Part shown: positions 14,721 to 25,082 of the stretch, piece after piece
Layout: each line of letters opens with the position of its first letter
How positions within the stretch are numbered: the stretch's first letter is position 1
NCBI GenBank assembly: GCA_026261815.1
Contig: JAMPIT010000348.1
Location: 930,001-994,000, forward strand
Direction: 5' to 3'
DNA: 64,000 nt
Source: Monarcha castaneiventris obscurior
Lineage: Eukaryota; Chordata; Aves; Passeriformes; Monarchidae
Program-made: the position numbers and the translations under genes
The notes under the pieces: generated by a model
The model's database searches: none
What the model saw: the letters and a program-made list of their open reading frames with translations, nothing else
Told to the model about the DNA's origin: nothing

Positions 14721-15199
14721 TGTATTGGTTTGAAAACAAACCAGTGGGAGAGCACAAGTCAGGATTAAAATTTAATAGGCAAAAATATTTTAAAAAATAA
14801 GTGAAATAATACAAGGAAAAAGCACTGACAAAGTCAGGTACAACCGGACACCCTGTTAGGGTGGTGGTAGCAGTCCAAATGAAGTAGTTCAGTTGAAGCA
14901 GTGATCCTGTGGAAGGTCTGGTCTCCAGCTGAAGGTCCAGTGGTAGCTCTTGTCCTCTGGGAACCCAGTAGACAGTGCTCCTTTAGGCAATTCCAAGGCC
15001 AGGTTATATCCAGGTGGGAATGCTTGGCTCCTCCCTCCTGGGCGGAGCATCTTGCAATAGGATGAGATAAGTCCATGAGTCATGCAGTGGTTTCTTGATG
15101 GCCCAATATCTGTTATCAGGGGTGGGTCATAGCAGGAGATGACAGCTAATGGCCCACAGCTGGTGGTAATAGAATACATCTATATTGTAACCTAGAACA
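14721..15199 (-). mobile_element. Solo LTR related to the one at 12150, target duplication CCATC
   Basis: The 479-bp element runs from TGTATTGGTTTG to AACCTAGAACA and is flanked by CCATC at 14716-14720 and 15200-15204. It shares blocks in the same order as the 12150 element, including the GGTGGTGGTAGCAGTCC block, CAGTGATCCTGT, TTATATCCAGGTG and GGCGGAGCATCTTGCAATAGGATG. It is thus another member of the same LTR family, shorter and more diverged. Both elements have the same orientation but different target duplications, so they are independent insertions. Confidence 0.87.
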
Positions 15200-15204
15200 C
15201 CATC

Positions 15205-18200
15205 TTTTCTTGTCTGTAGTTTCCAAGGGTGACTGAACTCAAGACTAACTGCATTGATTGAGACACATGGATCTATCTGACGAAAGATTTGTCCGAGTAG
15301 CACATCCATCATGATCTGGAGGTGGAAGGGGAAAGAATGTAATTTGTCACTCTAGCAGTAAGTTAAACTTGGGTATTTGTATTAAGCTGTCTGGGTAAGT
15401 TAGTAGTCAATCTAGTGGTAAAGGAAGAGCTTACAGCAACCACTTTGAAAGTGCCAGATGTTGAGGCAGGTTTGGGGGCAGACAGCAGAGTACAGAAATC
15501 ACAAGGCGTAAGTAGCAGATGAGCCTTAACAGCTCTCAGAAGGAAGTACAGGTCCAGTAAATTAATCTAACTTGACAGAAGAAGGACTTTGGTTTATCAG
15601 TCAGTACAGAACAACTAAAGGTCCTTCTGCAAAGGCTTGGTGTAAGCAGGCAGATGCAGAAGGAGTAATCTGACAAAAGCACATTCTGATGTGTATTTTT
15701 AGGCAGTGCCTAGGGGTCAAGTATGGAGGAGCTCTTACACATCCCAAGACACACCACTGGTCTGAAGAAGATGATCTCTGCCTGTACAAATTGTGATCAA
15801 ACTCAGCTGCTGTACAGCCAGCCTGGTAGACAAATGCAAAGGTGCTTGTTATCATATATACCTTTCTTTGGTTTGAGCAGCACATCTGGGAGAGACAGTA
15901 AAAGAACAGCACTCTGTAAACAGAACTGCTGTTCGAACTAAATACACTGAAAAAGCACCTGCTAGCCTTCCCGCCCCAGTGCAAGGGAAAGCATCAGACT
16001 TTTTGCATGACAGAGGAGGAATTTTCACAGCTGACAGGAGAAAACAGTCTTTTACAAAGGCTGTCACATTTATTAACTAAAGCAGGTTCTGCAATGCAGG
16101 TTTTAATGTGGGCACTCCCAAGGGAAAAATTCTGCTCCAGAAAAGGGTGTCTTGTCAGGATGTTATGCAATAAAAGCTCTTCAGGGGGCAAAACAGACAA
16201 GTGTTTGAGCTCTCTTGGACATAAAACAGAAGAAAAGACCTAGAGGCTCTTTGGAGTTTTCCAAAATATTCTCAGACAATAACTCACACAGCTTGTGTTC
16301 GAAACTGGGACTATATTAAATACTCAGATTTATGAGAAATAGTTATAACATCTGACATCATCACTTAGAAACCTACCCAAGCAGCTAGAGAATATTATTG
16401 CAACCACATAGTTTGACTGTAAAACCTCATATAAAAAATAATATCTGAGTAGCATGTAAGTACTCTGTTTTTGATGAAGAATAGTTTATGGTCTATATGC
16501 TGTCTCTAAGGGAAGATTATTAATGGAATCTCCATGACCTACATCTAGAATCAGTTTTCACAAATAATACTTTTTTGTACCGTGTCTTAGTAATCTGTCT
16601 AGTATCCACTAAGAAATATCAATAAAGCTCCTTAGAGGTACAGAGGATCAAAATCAAGCTTTAATATAAGGAATAATGCTTAAGTCCCAATAACAGATAT
16701 ACCATAGCTGTGTAAAAATTGCTATAAACCAGACTCTTTGTTAAAAATAGAAAAACATATATCACACAGAGAACCTGCTATCAATGTATGTTAGTCCGTG
16801 TCAAACTAATAAAAACCCCAGCATGTGAAAATCCACAGTATCAGATGTTGTTCTAAGAAGAACACAGAAGAGTGAAAGGCTCTTGTTTAATTTCAAGACA
16901 TGGGCACTGCTGAAAATACAGATATCTTTTGCTCAGTTTTGAATTCACCAGTGACTTATCTTGCCCAATACATGCAAAAGTTAGAACACAAACATGGACC
17001 TTTGTAATATTTTTCATGCTTTGTTTTTTTGGTTTGGGAGGGGTTTTTTTGGTTGTTTTTTTTTTGTGGGGTTTTTTTGTTGTTTGGTTGTTTTGTTTTG
17101 TTTTGTGGTTGGTTTGGTTTTTTTTGCAGAGAGAGGGTATTGTTTGGGGATTTTTTTTATTTTTATGGTTTTTGTTTTCAGGGCATAACCTGCAAGGAAA
17201 CAGTATCAGGTGGCCTGGAATTTTGTGAAAATTTTCTCTCAACTTGGACTACAATAGATTATGCTACCAAATCTTAAAACAATTGTAGCAAGCATTCATG
17301 CCATGCCTATATCGTCCCTCCGCCCCCCACCCCCAAAAAAATGGCAATGAGAAACAAGAATCAGACAGGAAATCAATAGAAAATTATTATCCACAGAAAT
17401 CAGGCTGAGCCACCTAGCTCCTTTCTGTGCAAATATCACATCTCCAAATACCATGCCTAATGGATATAATGAAGAACAAATATAAAGATGGTGCTAAGAA
17501 AATGGATCTAGTAGGCTAGCAGATTTAAGGAGCTATTTCCAGAACACTGGTGCCGAAAGTAATTAAACAATCAGAAAATGACTACATGATGAGAACCAAA
17601 ACCATTTCGTAGTTGTAACTGGCCAAAGTTCACAGAGGTGTTTCTGCTCTACAGAAGAGAAAAAGAAAAGGTTATGTGATAAAATGACAAATGTAGGAAC
17701 ATATCATCCCAGTGGAACTAGTTATCAAAACATATAACTGATAACCTTACCTGTGTGTGGCAACATCTAGGAAACATATTTTATTTATAGCAAGGAAATT
17801 AACTATATTACTTAAGTGTATGAACATTTCAGTGAATATCTGATGCAAAAATATTCAGCTATCAGAACTGAGCCATCACTCATCCAAGCCTACACCAGAG
17901 CATTTTTTTTGGTGAGTACATCATTTTATGCCAGTTTAGGAACTGAAGTTCTTGCCTAGTTCTCAGTTCCATGAGTTACTTCTCCACGTGAACCTTTCAG
18001 AGTGCAAAATGAATGCAGTAACTTTCTAGGGAAAAAAACCAACACTACTTCTTTCAAGAAAAAAACATTATCCCTTAATAACAGAAATTGTTCCTAAAGC
18101 TTCAGTGCAACCTGGAAAAAGGCTGTAACAGTAATTATTGAAAGAATTCCTAGAAAAAAACCCTTGCTTTAACTGGGGTAGATACTGTTTTGAGCATTTA

Positions 18201-18344
18201 GAGCAGAGCCCTCATTAGCACAAGAGACATGAAGCAGATTAGTAAAGAATATGCAAAGACATTTGCCAGCCTTTTATCCAACAGCAACAGTAGAGTGTGA
18301 TTTAAATCCAGACTTAAAAAGGAGAGAGAATGACTTTATATATG
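15205..18344. other. Non-coding DNA with a T/G-rich low-complexity block
   Basis: No gene is supported. Small open frames at 15600-16240 on both strands show no motif I recognise. The stretch contains the low-complexity block listed separately at 17008-17180 and a C-rich/A-rich junction near 17322-17343. Confidence 0.5.
17008..17180. repeat. T/G-rich low-complexity tract
   Basis: The plus strand consists almost only of T and G (runs such as GGGTTTTTTTGG and TTGTTTTGTTTTG). Several overlapping long open frames here encode strings of Phe, Trp, Gly and Val and are a by-product of composition. On the minus strand the block is C/A-rich. Confidence 0.8.
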
Positions 18345-18610
18345 GGAAGATAGTGACAGAACACGGTGCAATGATCTTAAACTAAAAGAGGATTAGATGC
18401 TAGAAAGAAACTCTTTCCTGTGGGAGGCTGTGAGGGTGAGGCCCTGACACAGGTTGCCCAGACAAGCTGTGGCTGCCCCATCCCTGGAAGTGTCCAAGGC
18501 CAGGTTGGACGGGGCTTGGAGCAACCTGGGATAGTGGAAGTTGTCCCTGGAAGAAGATGAGCTTTAAGGTCCCTTCCAACTCAAATAATTTTTATTCCAT
18601 GATTCTTAGA
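18345..18610 (+). mobile_element. CR1 LINE 3' fragment
   Basis: The segment reads in the sense direction with the hallmark CR1 blocks: GGAGGCTGTGAGG, CACAGGTTGCCCAGA, GCTGTGGCTGCCCCATCCCT, TGGAAGTGTCCAAGGCCAGG, TTGGACGGGGCTTGGAGCAA, and a 3' end in GGTCCCTTCCAACTC then ATTCCATGATTCT. It is a 5'-truncated, inactive copy. Confidence 0.92.
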
Positions 18611-20228
18611 AAACAGCACTGCTGCTATAATAAAATTATTTTTGATTAGCTAAATCAGATAGGAGAAGGGGGTTATCTTCAGCAAACTTAGAAAAAGGAG
18701 GGGTGGTTTGTTGTTTTTGGTGGGTTTTGGTGGTTTTTTTCCAATTCTGTATAGAACTAAGAAAGATGAAAGGCACTAAAGATTTCAGAACTGAAAAAAA
18801 GATGTGAAACTAATTCATTTCTCAGCCAGGCCTTTCCCCTGCTAGGAATTAGTTAGATTTGCCTCAGGTGAAATACCATTTTTCAAACACTCTGTACAGT
18901 AGCATCTTCCACGTAAAGAGTAATTTTTGGAACACTTGACCTGGTAGAAAACAGCCACATCCTCTGAGGTTCCTTTAACTGCACCTGACATCCTTCCAGG
19001 CATCAGAACTGTGCATGAGACATGAACCTTCAGCAAAATGTAGGCAGAGAAATGGGCAAAACTAACTTTGTTCAGCTAATTTGTAACTATGATGGAAGCA
19101 AATAGCTCTTGGTGTGCATGCCACTGTCTCTGCTTTCCTTTCATTATGTAGTATGCTGCTTGGACATCTCTGGAGGTTGGTTTCACCATGAAAATCCAGT
19201 CTGTTGTGCCGGAACAATTTTTATGGAGTCAGAGCTGGTTTTTTGTTGACAGTTTCATCTGTTGGGCAGCGAACAGAGTCACTGTGAGTATCTGAGACTA
19301 ACAACCTGCCCCTCACAACAAAAGATAAGGCTCTTTATTTAATCTGCTCTCTGGCAAGAGAGATGGGACTGAAGTTTTGAGTTGTAAATAGTAATTTCAC
19401 TATAATCATGCTATTACCAACTATCAGGGATGTACCTGTGTGCACACTTGATGAGCTTTAGAAATTAGTTCCTTGAGTGGTCCAGAAACTTAATTTCTAG
19501 TTATTTTCACAGATGAAATAGTGATTCTGTTGGAAACAAGCTGGACCAGCTCCAAATTAGGTGGCTGAGTGACTTCTTTCCACTTTGACAACTCAGAGGT
19601 GTGGGAGCTCTCTGGACAGAAAGTTCCAGCTGTCCAAAGGAATTGCTCCAGGCAGCTCCTGCTCTGACTAGAACTTAAAAAGTGCTACTTGACATTGTCA
19701 GTGGATAATCTGGCCTTTTAAGTGATGTTTCTTGTTGCAGCATTGATCTGCTGATACACAGAAAAGATAGTTGTAAACAGCCAGTAGAAGCTGTTACTTC
19801 AGAGGCAGAAATAGGTACCTTGGATGATTGTTTTGGCACAGAAAATGTTAATTTTCATCCCTTCTTTGGATCTGAGCTCAGAACTGTGCCAGAAGAGTAG
19901 CGTCTTTTTATAAACAGATTAGACATTACATAAATAAAAGCAAAGGCAATTAGCATCAGTTACATTTTCATTACCTCTGAACTGCTGCTGCCCATATTGG
20001 GGCACTTCCAAACTAATGAATTGCACAGTCTTTTGTACTTAATGCTTGGGAAAGCAATTATGCAATAGCAATGCTTATGAGGGTATGCTCTGCAGCCAAA
20101 GTCTGACACAAAGAATCTAGAAAGACCATGAAGATGAGGAAATATCCATAAAATACAGTAAACCTTCAGTTGGTGATGATCCGCTGCTTGAATTCTCTAC
20201 ATGTATTACCCAGCCCTGTTAAAAAGGG
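18611..20228. other. Non-coding DNA upstream of the beta-type provirus
   Basis: No gene or transposon is recognised. A T/G-rich patch lies at 18700-18740. The last bases (AGGAAC, 20229-20234) are the left target-site duplication of the provirus that follows. Confidence 0.5.
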
Positions 20229-20234
20229 AGGAAC

Positions 20235-20557
20235 TGTGGAGAGCTGGCTCGCCAATGCCAGCTCTCACCCAATGCAAGGCCTGGGCAAGCAAGAGGCCTG
20301 CAGTTAAAAGTGTACTAAAAATGTGCTAAGGTGGTGAAGGGCAGACTGACCTTGAAGAAGAGTGGAAAGTCCCTGGCCCCAAGCCAAGAGAAACAATAAC
20401 TACTGTGTTATTAGAAAAAGAAAGTGTCTATTAATAGTATCAAAGCTGTATAGTATAAAAGAAAAACTATGTGCAGTGAATAAATGAAGCTTGCTTATCA
20501 CTCATACTGAGTTGGGGTCTTGCTTCCCTCACTCCCGAACCACAACGAACGGCAACA
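20235..20557 (+). mobile_element. 5' LTR of beta-type provirus
   Basis: The 323-bp LTR starts TGTGGAGAG and ends GGCAACA. A TATA element (AGTATAAAAG) lies near 20452-20461 and AATAAA near 20479, so the TATA-to-polyA spacing is short and R is small. It pairs with 24758-25076. Confidence 0.93.
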
Positions 20558-20560
20558 AAT

Positions 20561-20578
20561 TGGCGCCCGAACAGGGAC
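20561..20578 (+). other. Primer binding site, tRNA-Lys (UUU type)
   Basis: TGGCGCCCGAACAGGGAC is complementary over 18 bases to the 3' end of the lysine tRNA (Lys3 type) used by many beta- and lentiviruses. It sits three bases after the LTR end, the usual position for starting minus-strand DNA synthesis. Confidence 0.95.
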
Positions 20579-20855
20579 AGGGACTCTGCCGAACCGGGGG
20601 GTCACCACAGCAGGGGGGTGAGCGCGGAGAAGCGCCGGTGGCAGCGCACCGGAGGGCAAAAGCTGCGGCGAGCTGCCATGCAGTGAGGAATCCGCACCAT
20701 GCCTGGGTTGAAGCAGAAGCCAGCCTGCCGTCTACGAAGGCTACACTCTGGAAAGCTGCAGGGACGAACCAGAGGGTGATCCCGAAAACGCCGCAACAGG
20801 GACAAGCCAGAGGGTGATCCTGAAGACACGGCAGCCGGCTGGCCGAGACAGAGAA

Positions 20856-21005
20856 ATGGAGCAGGAGGTAGCCTGTAAATTGCTTTTAAGCTTTCTAGGA
20901 AAGCAGGGGCTAGAGGGGCTGAAGTCTGTTCCAGGACTAATTACTTTCGGTATTGAGAAAGGATTCTTTAAGAATCCTAATTCATATACCGAATCTGTGT
21001 ATTAA
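20856..21005 (+). pseudogene. Gag matrix N-terminus (beta type), truncated
   Basis: A 49-codon frame starts at ATG 20856 (MEQEVACK...) and stops at TAA 21003-21005. The hydrophobic segment KLLLSFLGKQGL and the GIEKGFF block are like the start of betaretroviral matrix proteins. About 280 bases of leader separate it from the primer site, as expected for the packaging region. Downstream frames to about 21770 are open but scrambled. A capsid major homology region and zinc knuckles are not found. Confidence 0.7.
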
Positions 21006-23401
21006 AGTATTAAGCAGTCAGACTGTGTTAGCCCCGGGGGTTACAGAGTGCAGCTCCCCGAGGCAAAAAAGGGCTGCGAGAGCAAGTCAGAGCAGAGGAG
21101 GGGGGAGCCCCACCTGCTGCTCTTCCGGCTGAGAGCCGAAATTCGAACTGTAACAAATCTCAGGCTGCCCAGAACATTGAATATAATTGGCAGCACAGCA
21201 GAAACAGCAAAGGAGAAGCATATGGTGTCTGGGGGCGTGCAGGGGGGGTGCGGGCTCGTCTCGGACGGTTTCACAGTCCACGGAGCGAGCTGTTCGGGGC
21301 TTGAGCAGACAGAGCAACAAAAGCAGCTTTAGACAAAAACCCTTATCTGCGGTGTACGGTCCCCCTGAGTTGCCTGCTTTTGCGCAGAGTGCTGTGAGGT
21401 CAGCCTTACAGCTTCGCTCCGAAGGTTTGTAATACGGTTGCAGGGTTGTGGACTATTCCGTACAACAAAATGGCAGCGCCCTGGTTAGCATTGTAAACAA
21501 TGTTATGTGCTTCCGTCTCCGCCATTTTGTGACCAACAAGTTACTTGTCCTCTGGCTACAGCGCGACCTGTGGCCGCTTCTGTTATTGCACCCTCAGATA
21601 CGTACAATAAACATCCACAGAGAATAAGGAGATGCAGCAACAGCAAGCCACAGAAAATACAACGTGGAACATGCATCAACAATCCTGCAGATCCGGTAGA
21701 TCTACAGCAGCTCTTGAGAGAAAATAATAGAATCAGGCCAATTTTGAGGATCAGTTGAAAAGGGAACACTCAACTCTGACTTCAGTTTTGTTGCATTTAA
21801 GTGATGTTAGGTTTAAGTTATGTTCATTTAATTCCTGTTATGTTCAGATTAATTCTTCTCCAGTTTCAGTGATGTTAACTTTAGACTGAAAGATACAGTT
21901 CTTTTTTTATAGGGATAAGATTGAACCAATCAAAATAATTATGATGAATTGGCAAGTAACTGTTCAAAAATATAAGGTAATAAATTGTAAAGGTATGTAA
22001 AATGTGGCTTTTTAGAACCTCAACTTAATTGAAAATTCCATGAGTATAAGTGTTCTGCATTAGTCAATTGTGATAATTATTCATAACAATCTTTGCTGTT
22101 TTATCTTTCATAGGTAGCAGAAAAGAATGAGTAACAATTCCAAATTATGCATATGATTGATTGTAAGGTGTTTAATACTTTCTTTCTTGCTTTTGCTTTG
22201 CTTTATTGTCATATACACACAAATGTGCAAGAAAATGTAACCCCGATTTCCTAAGTCAGTTGCCTTTGCTGTATTAACGACTCTGAATATGTTCTTAGTG
22301 TCATATTGTGAATTCACAGGCATGTCGTGAATGGCATCATCCAGAAGATATTATTCTGTGTTATGCATATGCATTTCTTTGGTTGTTTGCAGTTTTTTTG
22401 TGGTACCACTGATAACTTTGCTAAGGATAAATGACAAAGCCAGCTGCTGCACAGACTTTCACATACTGTTGTATAGCTATTTGCAAGACATGGATCCTTT
22501 TAGGAAACTTTCACAGCTGTTATTAATAAGGGCTTGTTTGTAAGATAAATTAGGGAACCCTTCCAGCTAAGGCCTTGGCTCTGGCCAAGCCCTGGCCGTA
22601 CCTGGTTGGGCAATATGCCAACAGACCCAGGTGTTTCTGCACTAAAACTGTAATTGAGTCATTTTGACTTGCTGATTTGGATGTATAGAAGCTGGACTCC
22701 TTTCAAGGTACATTTGGAAGCCTTGCCCGGGAAGGTTTTTCCAGGGCCTCGTGAAGTGGAGTCACCAGCTATGGCAGACTCTGGGTGATAGGTCAGTATT
22801 TAGGCAATTGAAAGTGTATTGTTCTAAGTTACTGTCCTTTTATCATGTGCTGTGAATTGTATGTATTATCCTGTTTGTTCTTGCTTGGTGTGACTTTACT
22901 GTTGTGTAACATGTGTTCGCTTACTAGTATGTTGCCTTCATGTTCACAGTGACAGCTGCACAGGTTATCACTGAACAGAAATGAGGAATGGCTCCCCAAG
23001 AACATTTGGATAGTGCAATATTTACACTAAAAGTTTTTGCAAGTAGAGCATCAATTTGATCCCTGGCAGAATGATGCCAGTCTGAAGATTTGTGTGTGTG
23101 GAACCAATTTCCAAAAGGTTTGATGTAAGAATCCGTAATTGAATGTGTAATAGCAACACCTAGCTAATTTACTAACCTAGAAGAGAAGGTACACAAGTGT
23201 TTTATTGCCAGCAAGTCTAAAGTGGTTACCTGCTTGTCTAGGTAAACATCAGTTTGCCTCTGAGAAAACAAGGCAGAGCCAGCAAAGAGGTATCAATGGG
23301 TTGTGTTGCCACAAGGGATGTGTAATTCTCCCATGATGTGCCAGCTGTGTGTGTTGCTTGGTGCTAGCTCCATTGGAAAAAACAAACAAACAAACAAAAA
23401 A
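21006..23401 (+). other. Provirus interior without recognisable coding
   Basis: From 21006 to about 21780 the DNA is GC-moderate with short open frames (for example 21507-21758) that may be decayed Gag. From 21780 to 23400 it is AT-rich, stop-rich and shows no retroviral motif. The change in composition suggests either a filler insertion or DNA picked up at a deletion junction. A (CAAA)n run at 23380-23402 ends exactly where recognisable reverse transcriptase begins. Confidence 0.45.
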
Positions 23402-24180
23402 AGGTACCCACAGTGTCTTATCTATCATTACATGGATGATATTCTGATAGCAGGGGAACATACAGATGTTGCAAACCTGCTACCTGCCTTACAGCAGTAA
23501 ATACAAGAGGCAGGCCTTCAAATTGCCCCTGAAAAAGTCTGGCAGCAAGCCCCATGGAAATATCTGGGGATGCTTATCACTGAAGCCCAAATTTGGTCTC
23601 AGAAATTAACAATTTGCACAGGAATTCAGACTTTGACAGATGCTCAAAAATTAATTGGGGACATACAGTGGATTCGTGGTACCTGTGGCATAACTAATGA
23701 AGATCTTGAGTCCCTAATGCCATTGATAAAAAGGGAAAATCAAGCCAATTTGCTGTACAAGCTATCTGAAAAACAACAGAAGGCCCTTACTCAAATTGCT
23801 ACAAAATTATGTAATTCTTTGGAGATCATTGGTCTCCTACTTTGCCATCATCCATGGCTGTGTTGCATAAAGAAAATCGTGTGATGGCTATACTGATGGA
23901 GTGGGATGGCTAAGCTAGGCACCCACTAAAGATCTTAGAGTGGGTATTTTTGCCATTCAGCTTGGGAAAATCTGTAACTGCACGAATGGAGGCTATAGCA
24001 AAAAATTGCAGTCAAGGCACAAAAGTGAACACTAGATGAAACCCCAAAATATTCTTCTCCCATTAACTAAAAATTATTGGCAATGGTCATTGCAAAACTC
24101 AAACATCTTACAATGGGCATTGTTAAATTTTCCAAGTCTCATTAGTAAAACATATTTAGCAAAGATGACAAATGTTGCAG
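23402..24180 (+). pseudogene. Reverse transcriptase palm-thumb-connection remnant (beta type)
   Basis: From about 23402 one frame encodes a YHYMDDILIAG block, the catalytic palm motif (YMDD) of reverse transcriptase, then a thumb-like segment with KYLGMLI. An in-frame TAA at 23498-23500 interrupts it. The thumb continues in the same frame to 23884. A second frame at 23932-24035 gives a connection-domain block (ILEWVFLPF), ended by TGA, and tryptophan-rich text continues to a stop near 24189. The fingers domain upstream and RNase H downstream are missing. The frame changes and stops show it is dead. Confidence 0.85.
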
Positions 24181-24509
24181 ATATATAAGAACGCTTAAGT
24201 AAGATGCTTTTTGTGCTTAACTTTTTGTGTATTTTTGGGGATCATGACGTGCCACCAGCCAGCATTCATGGGCAAGTTGCTTCTCAACCCAATGGGATAA
24301 AAGTGCGGTATCGGGATGTGCAAACAGGCGCATGGGTAGGCCCAGTAGATGTTTTATGTAGTGGCCGAGGATATATGTATGTGCTTACCCCAACAGGGCC
24401 AAAGTGGGTGCCTGCGCGATGGACAAAAGCTGCTGTGTCTGACAACAGCACTGACAGCGGCTCTGATCATCCCTCCAACAACTGCGATCTTTCATCTGCC
24501 GCCCCGTAA
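24181..24509 (+). pseudogene. Integrase C-terminal domain remnant
   Basis: The frame from about 24204 carries a PPASIHGQ segment and then VRYRDVQTGAWVGP and GPKWVPARW, the pattern of the beta/alpha integrase C-terminal DNA-binding domain. The zinc-binding HHCC region and the DDE core are absent: the reverse-transcriptase connection text is followed almost directly by this tail, implying a deletion of well over 1 kb. Confidence 0.8.
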
Positions 24510-24760
24510 AAACATATGGGCACGACTTGCTAATATAACTGGCCAGTCATTTATTTGCTTAGCATTGGGGTCAGTTGCGTTCCCTTTTAGAACCTGCTTA
24601 ATAGGGGTGTCCACCTGGGAGTCACAACGCTTTGCTACACGGGTTTGCATCATTTTGATAGTTCTTATAATGGTAAGAATACTTTGGTCATGTATTGCCC
24701 AAAAGCTTGGTAAGCTCCAAGACTGTGTCTTGCTTGCCCAAAAGAAAAAGGGGGTATTGT
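24349..24760 (+). pseudogene. Env with ends joined (SU start and TM tail), alpha-like
   Basis: An open frame overlapping the integrase tail encodes a surface-subunit-like start (NIWARLANITGQ, then FRTCLIG) and, about 15 residues later, a hydrophobic membrane span (VCIILIVLIMVRIL) with a short basic tail. Almost the whole of SU and the TM ectodomain are deleted. The SU start resembles that of the minus-strand provirus at 63036-63704. The frame runs on through the polypurine tract into the 3' LTR. Confidence 0.7.
24741..24757 (+). other. Polypurine tract of beta-type provirus
   Basis: AAAGAAAAAGGGGG followed by TAT lies immediately before the 3' LTR, the usual primer for plus-strand DNA. Confidence 0.85.
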
Positions 24761-25076
24761 GGAGAGCTGGCTCGCCGATGGCAGCTCTCACCCAATGCAA
24801 GGCCTGGGCAAGCAAGAGGCCTGCAGTTAAAAGTGTACTAAAAATGTGCTAATGTGGTGAAGGGCAGACTGACCTTGAAGAAGAGTGGAAAGTCCCTGGC
24901 CCCAAGCCAAGAGAAACAATAACTACTGTGTTATGAGAAAAGTGTCTTATTAATAGTATCAAAGCTGTATAGTATAAAAGAAAAACTATGTGCAGTGAAT
25001 AAACGAAGCTTGCTTATCACTCATACTGAGTTGGGGTCTTGCTTCCCTCACTCCCGAACCACAACGAACGGCAATA
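24758..25076 (+). mobile_element. 3' LTR of beta-type provirus
   Basis: The 319-bp LTR aligns to the 5' LTR throughout. Differences are about six substitutions, a 5-bp deletion in the A-rich tract near 24940 and a 1-bp insertion. The final CA of the 5' copy has become TA here (GGCAATA). AGGAAC follows at 25077. Confidence 0.92.
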
Positions 25077-25082
25077 AGGAAC

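Larger units (their letters stand above)
20235..25076 (+). mobile_element. Betaretrovirus-like endogenous provirus, internally deleted
   Basis: The 4842-bp provirus has LTRs at 20235-20557 and 24758-25076 and perfect 6-bp target duplications AGGAAC at 20229-20234 and 25077-25082. A primer site matching lysine tRNA lies just inside the 5' LTR, and a polypurine tract lies just before the 3' LTR. Inside are a Gag N-terminus, a YMDD reverse-transcriptase segment, an integrase C-terminus, and an env whose two ends are joined. RNase H, the integrase HHCC and DDE core, most of Gag and most of Env are not found. I count six substitutions and two small indels between the LTRs (about 2%), so it is fairly young but cannot encode a working virus. 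Confidence 0.93.

Noticed and set aside
16853..17277. Cluster of 60-130-codon frames in the T/G-rich tract
   Set aside because: Compositional artefact of a low-complexity sequence.
20221..20234. Purine-rich AAAAAGGGAGGAAC before the 5' LTR, as if a second upstream provirus ended here
   Set aside because: AGGAAC is repeated exactly after the 3' LTR, so it is host target sequence; the resemblance to a polypurine tract is chance.
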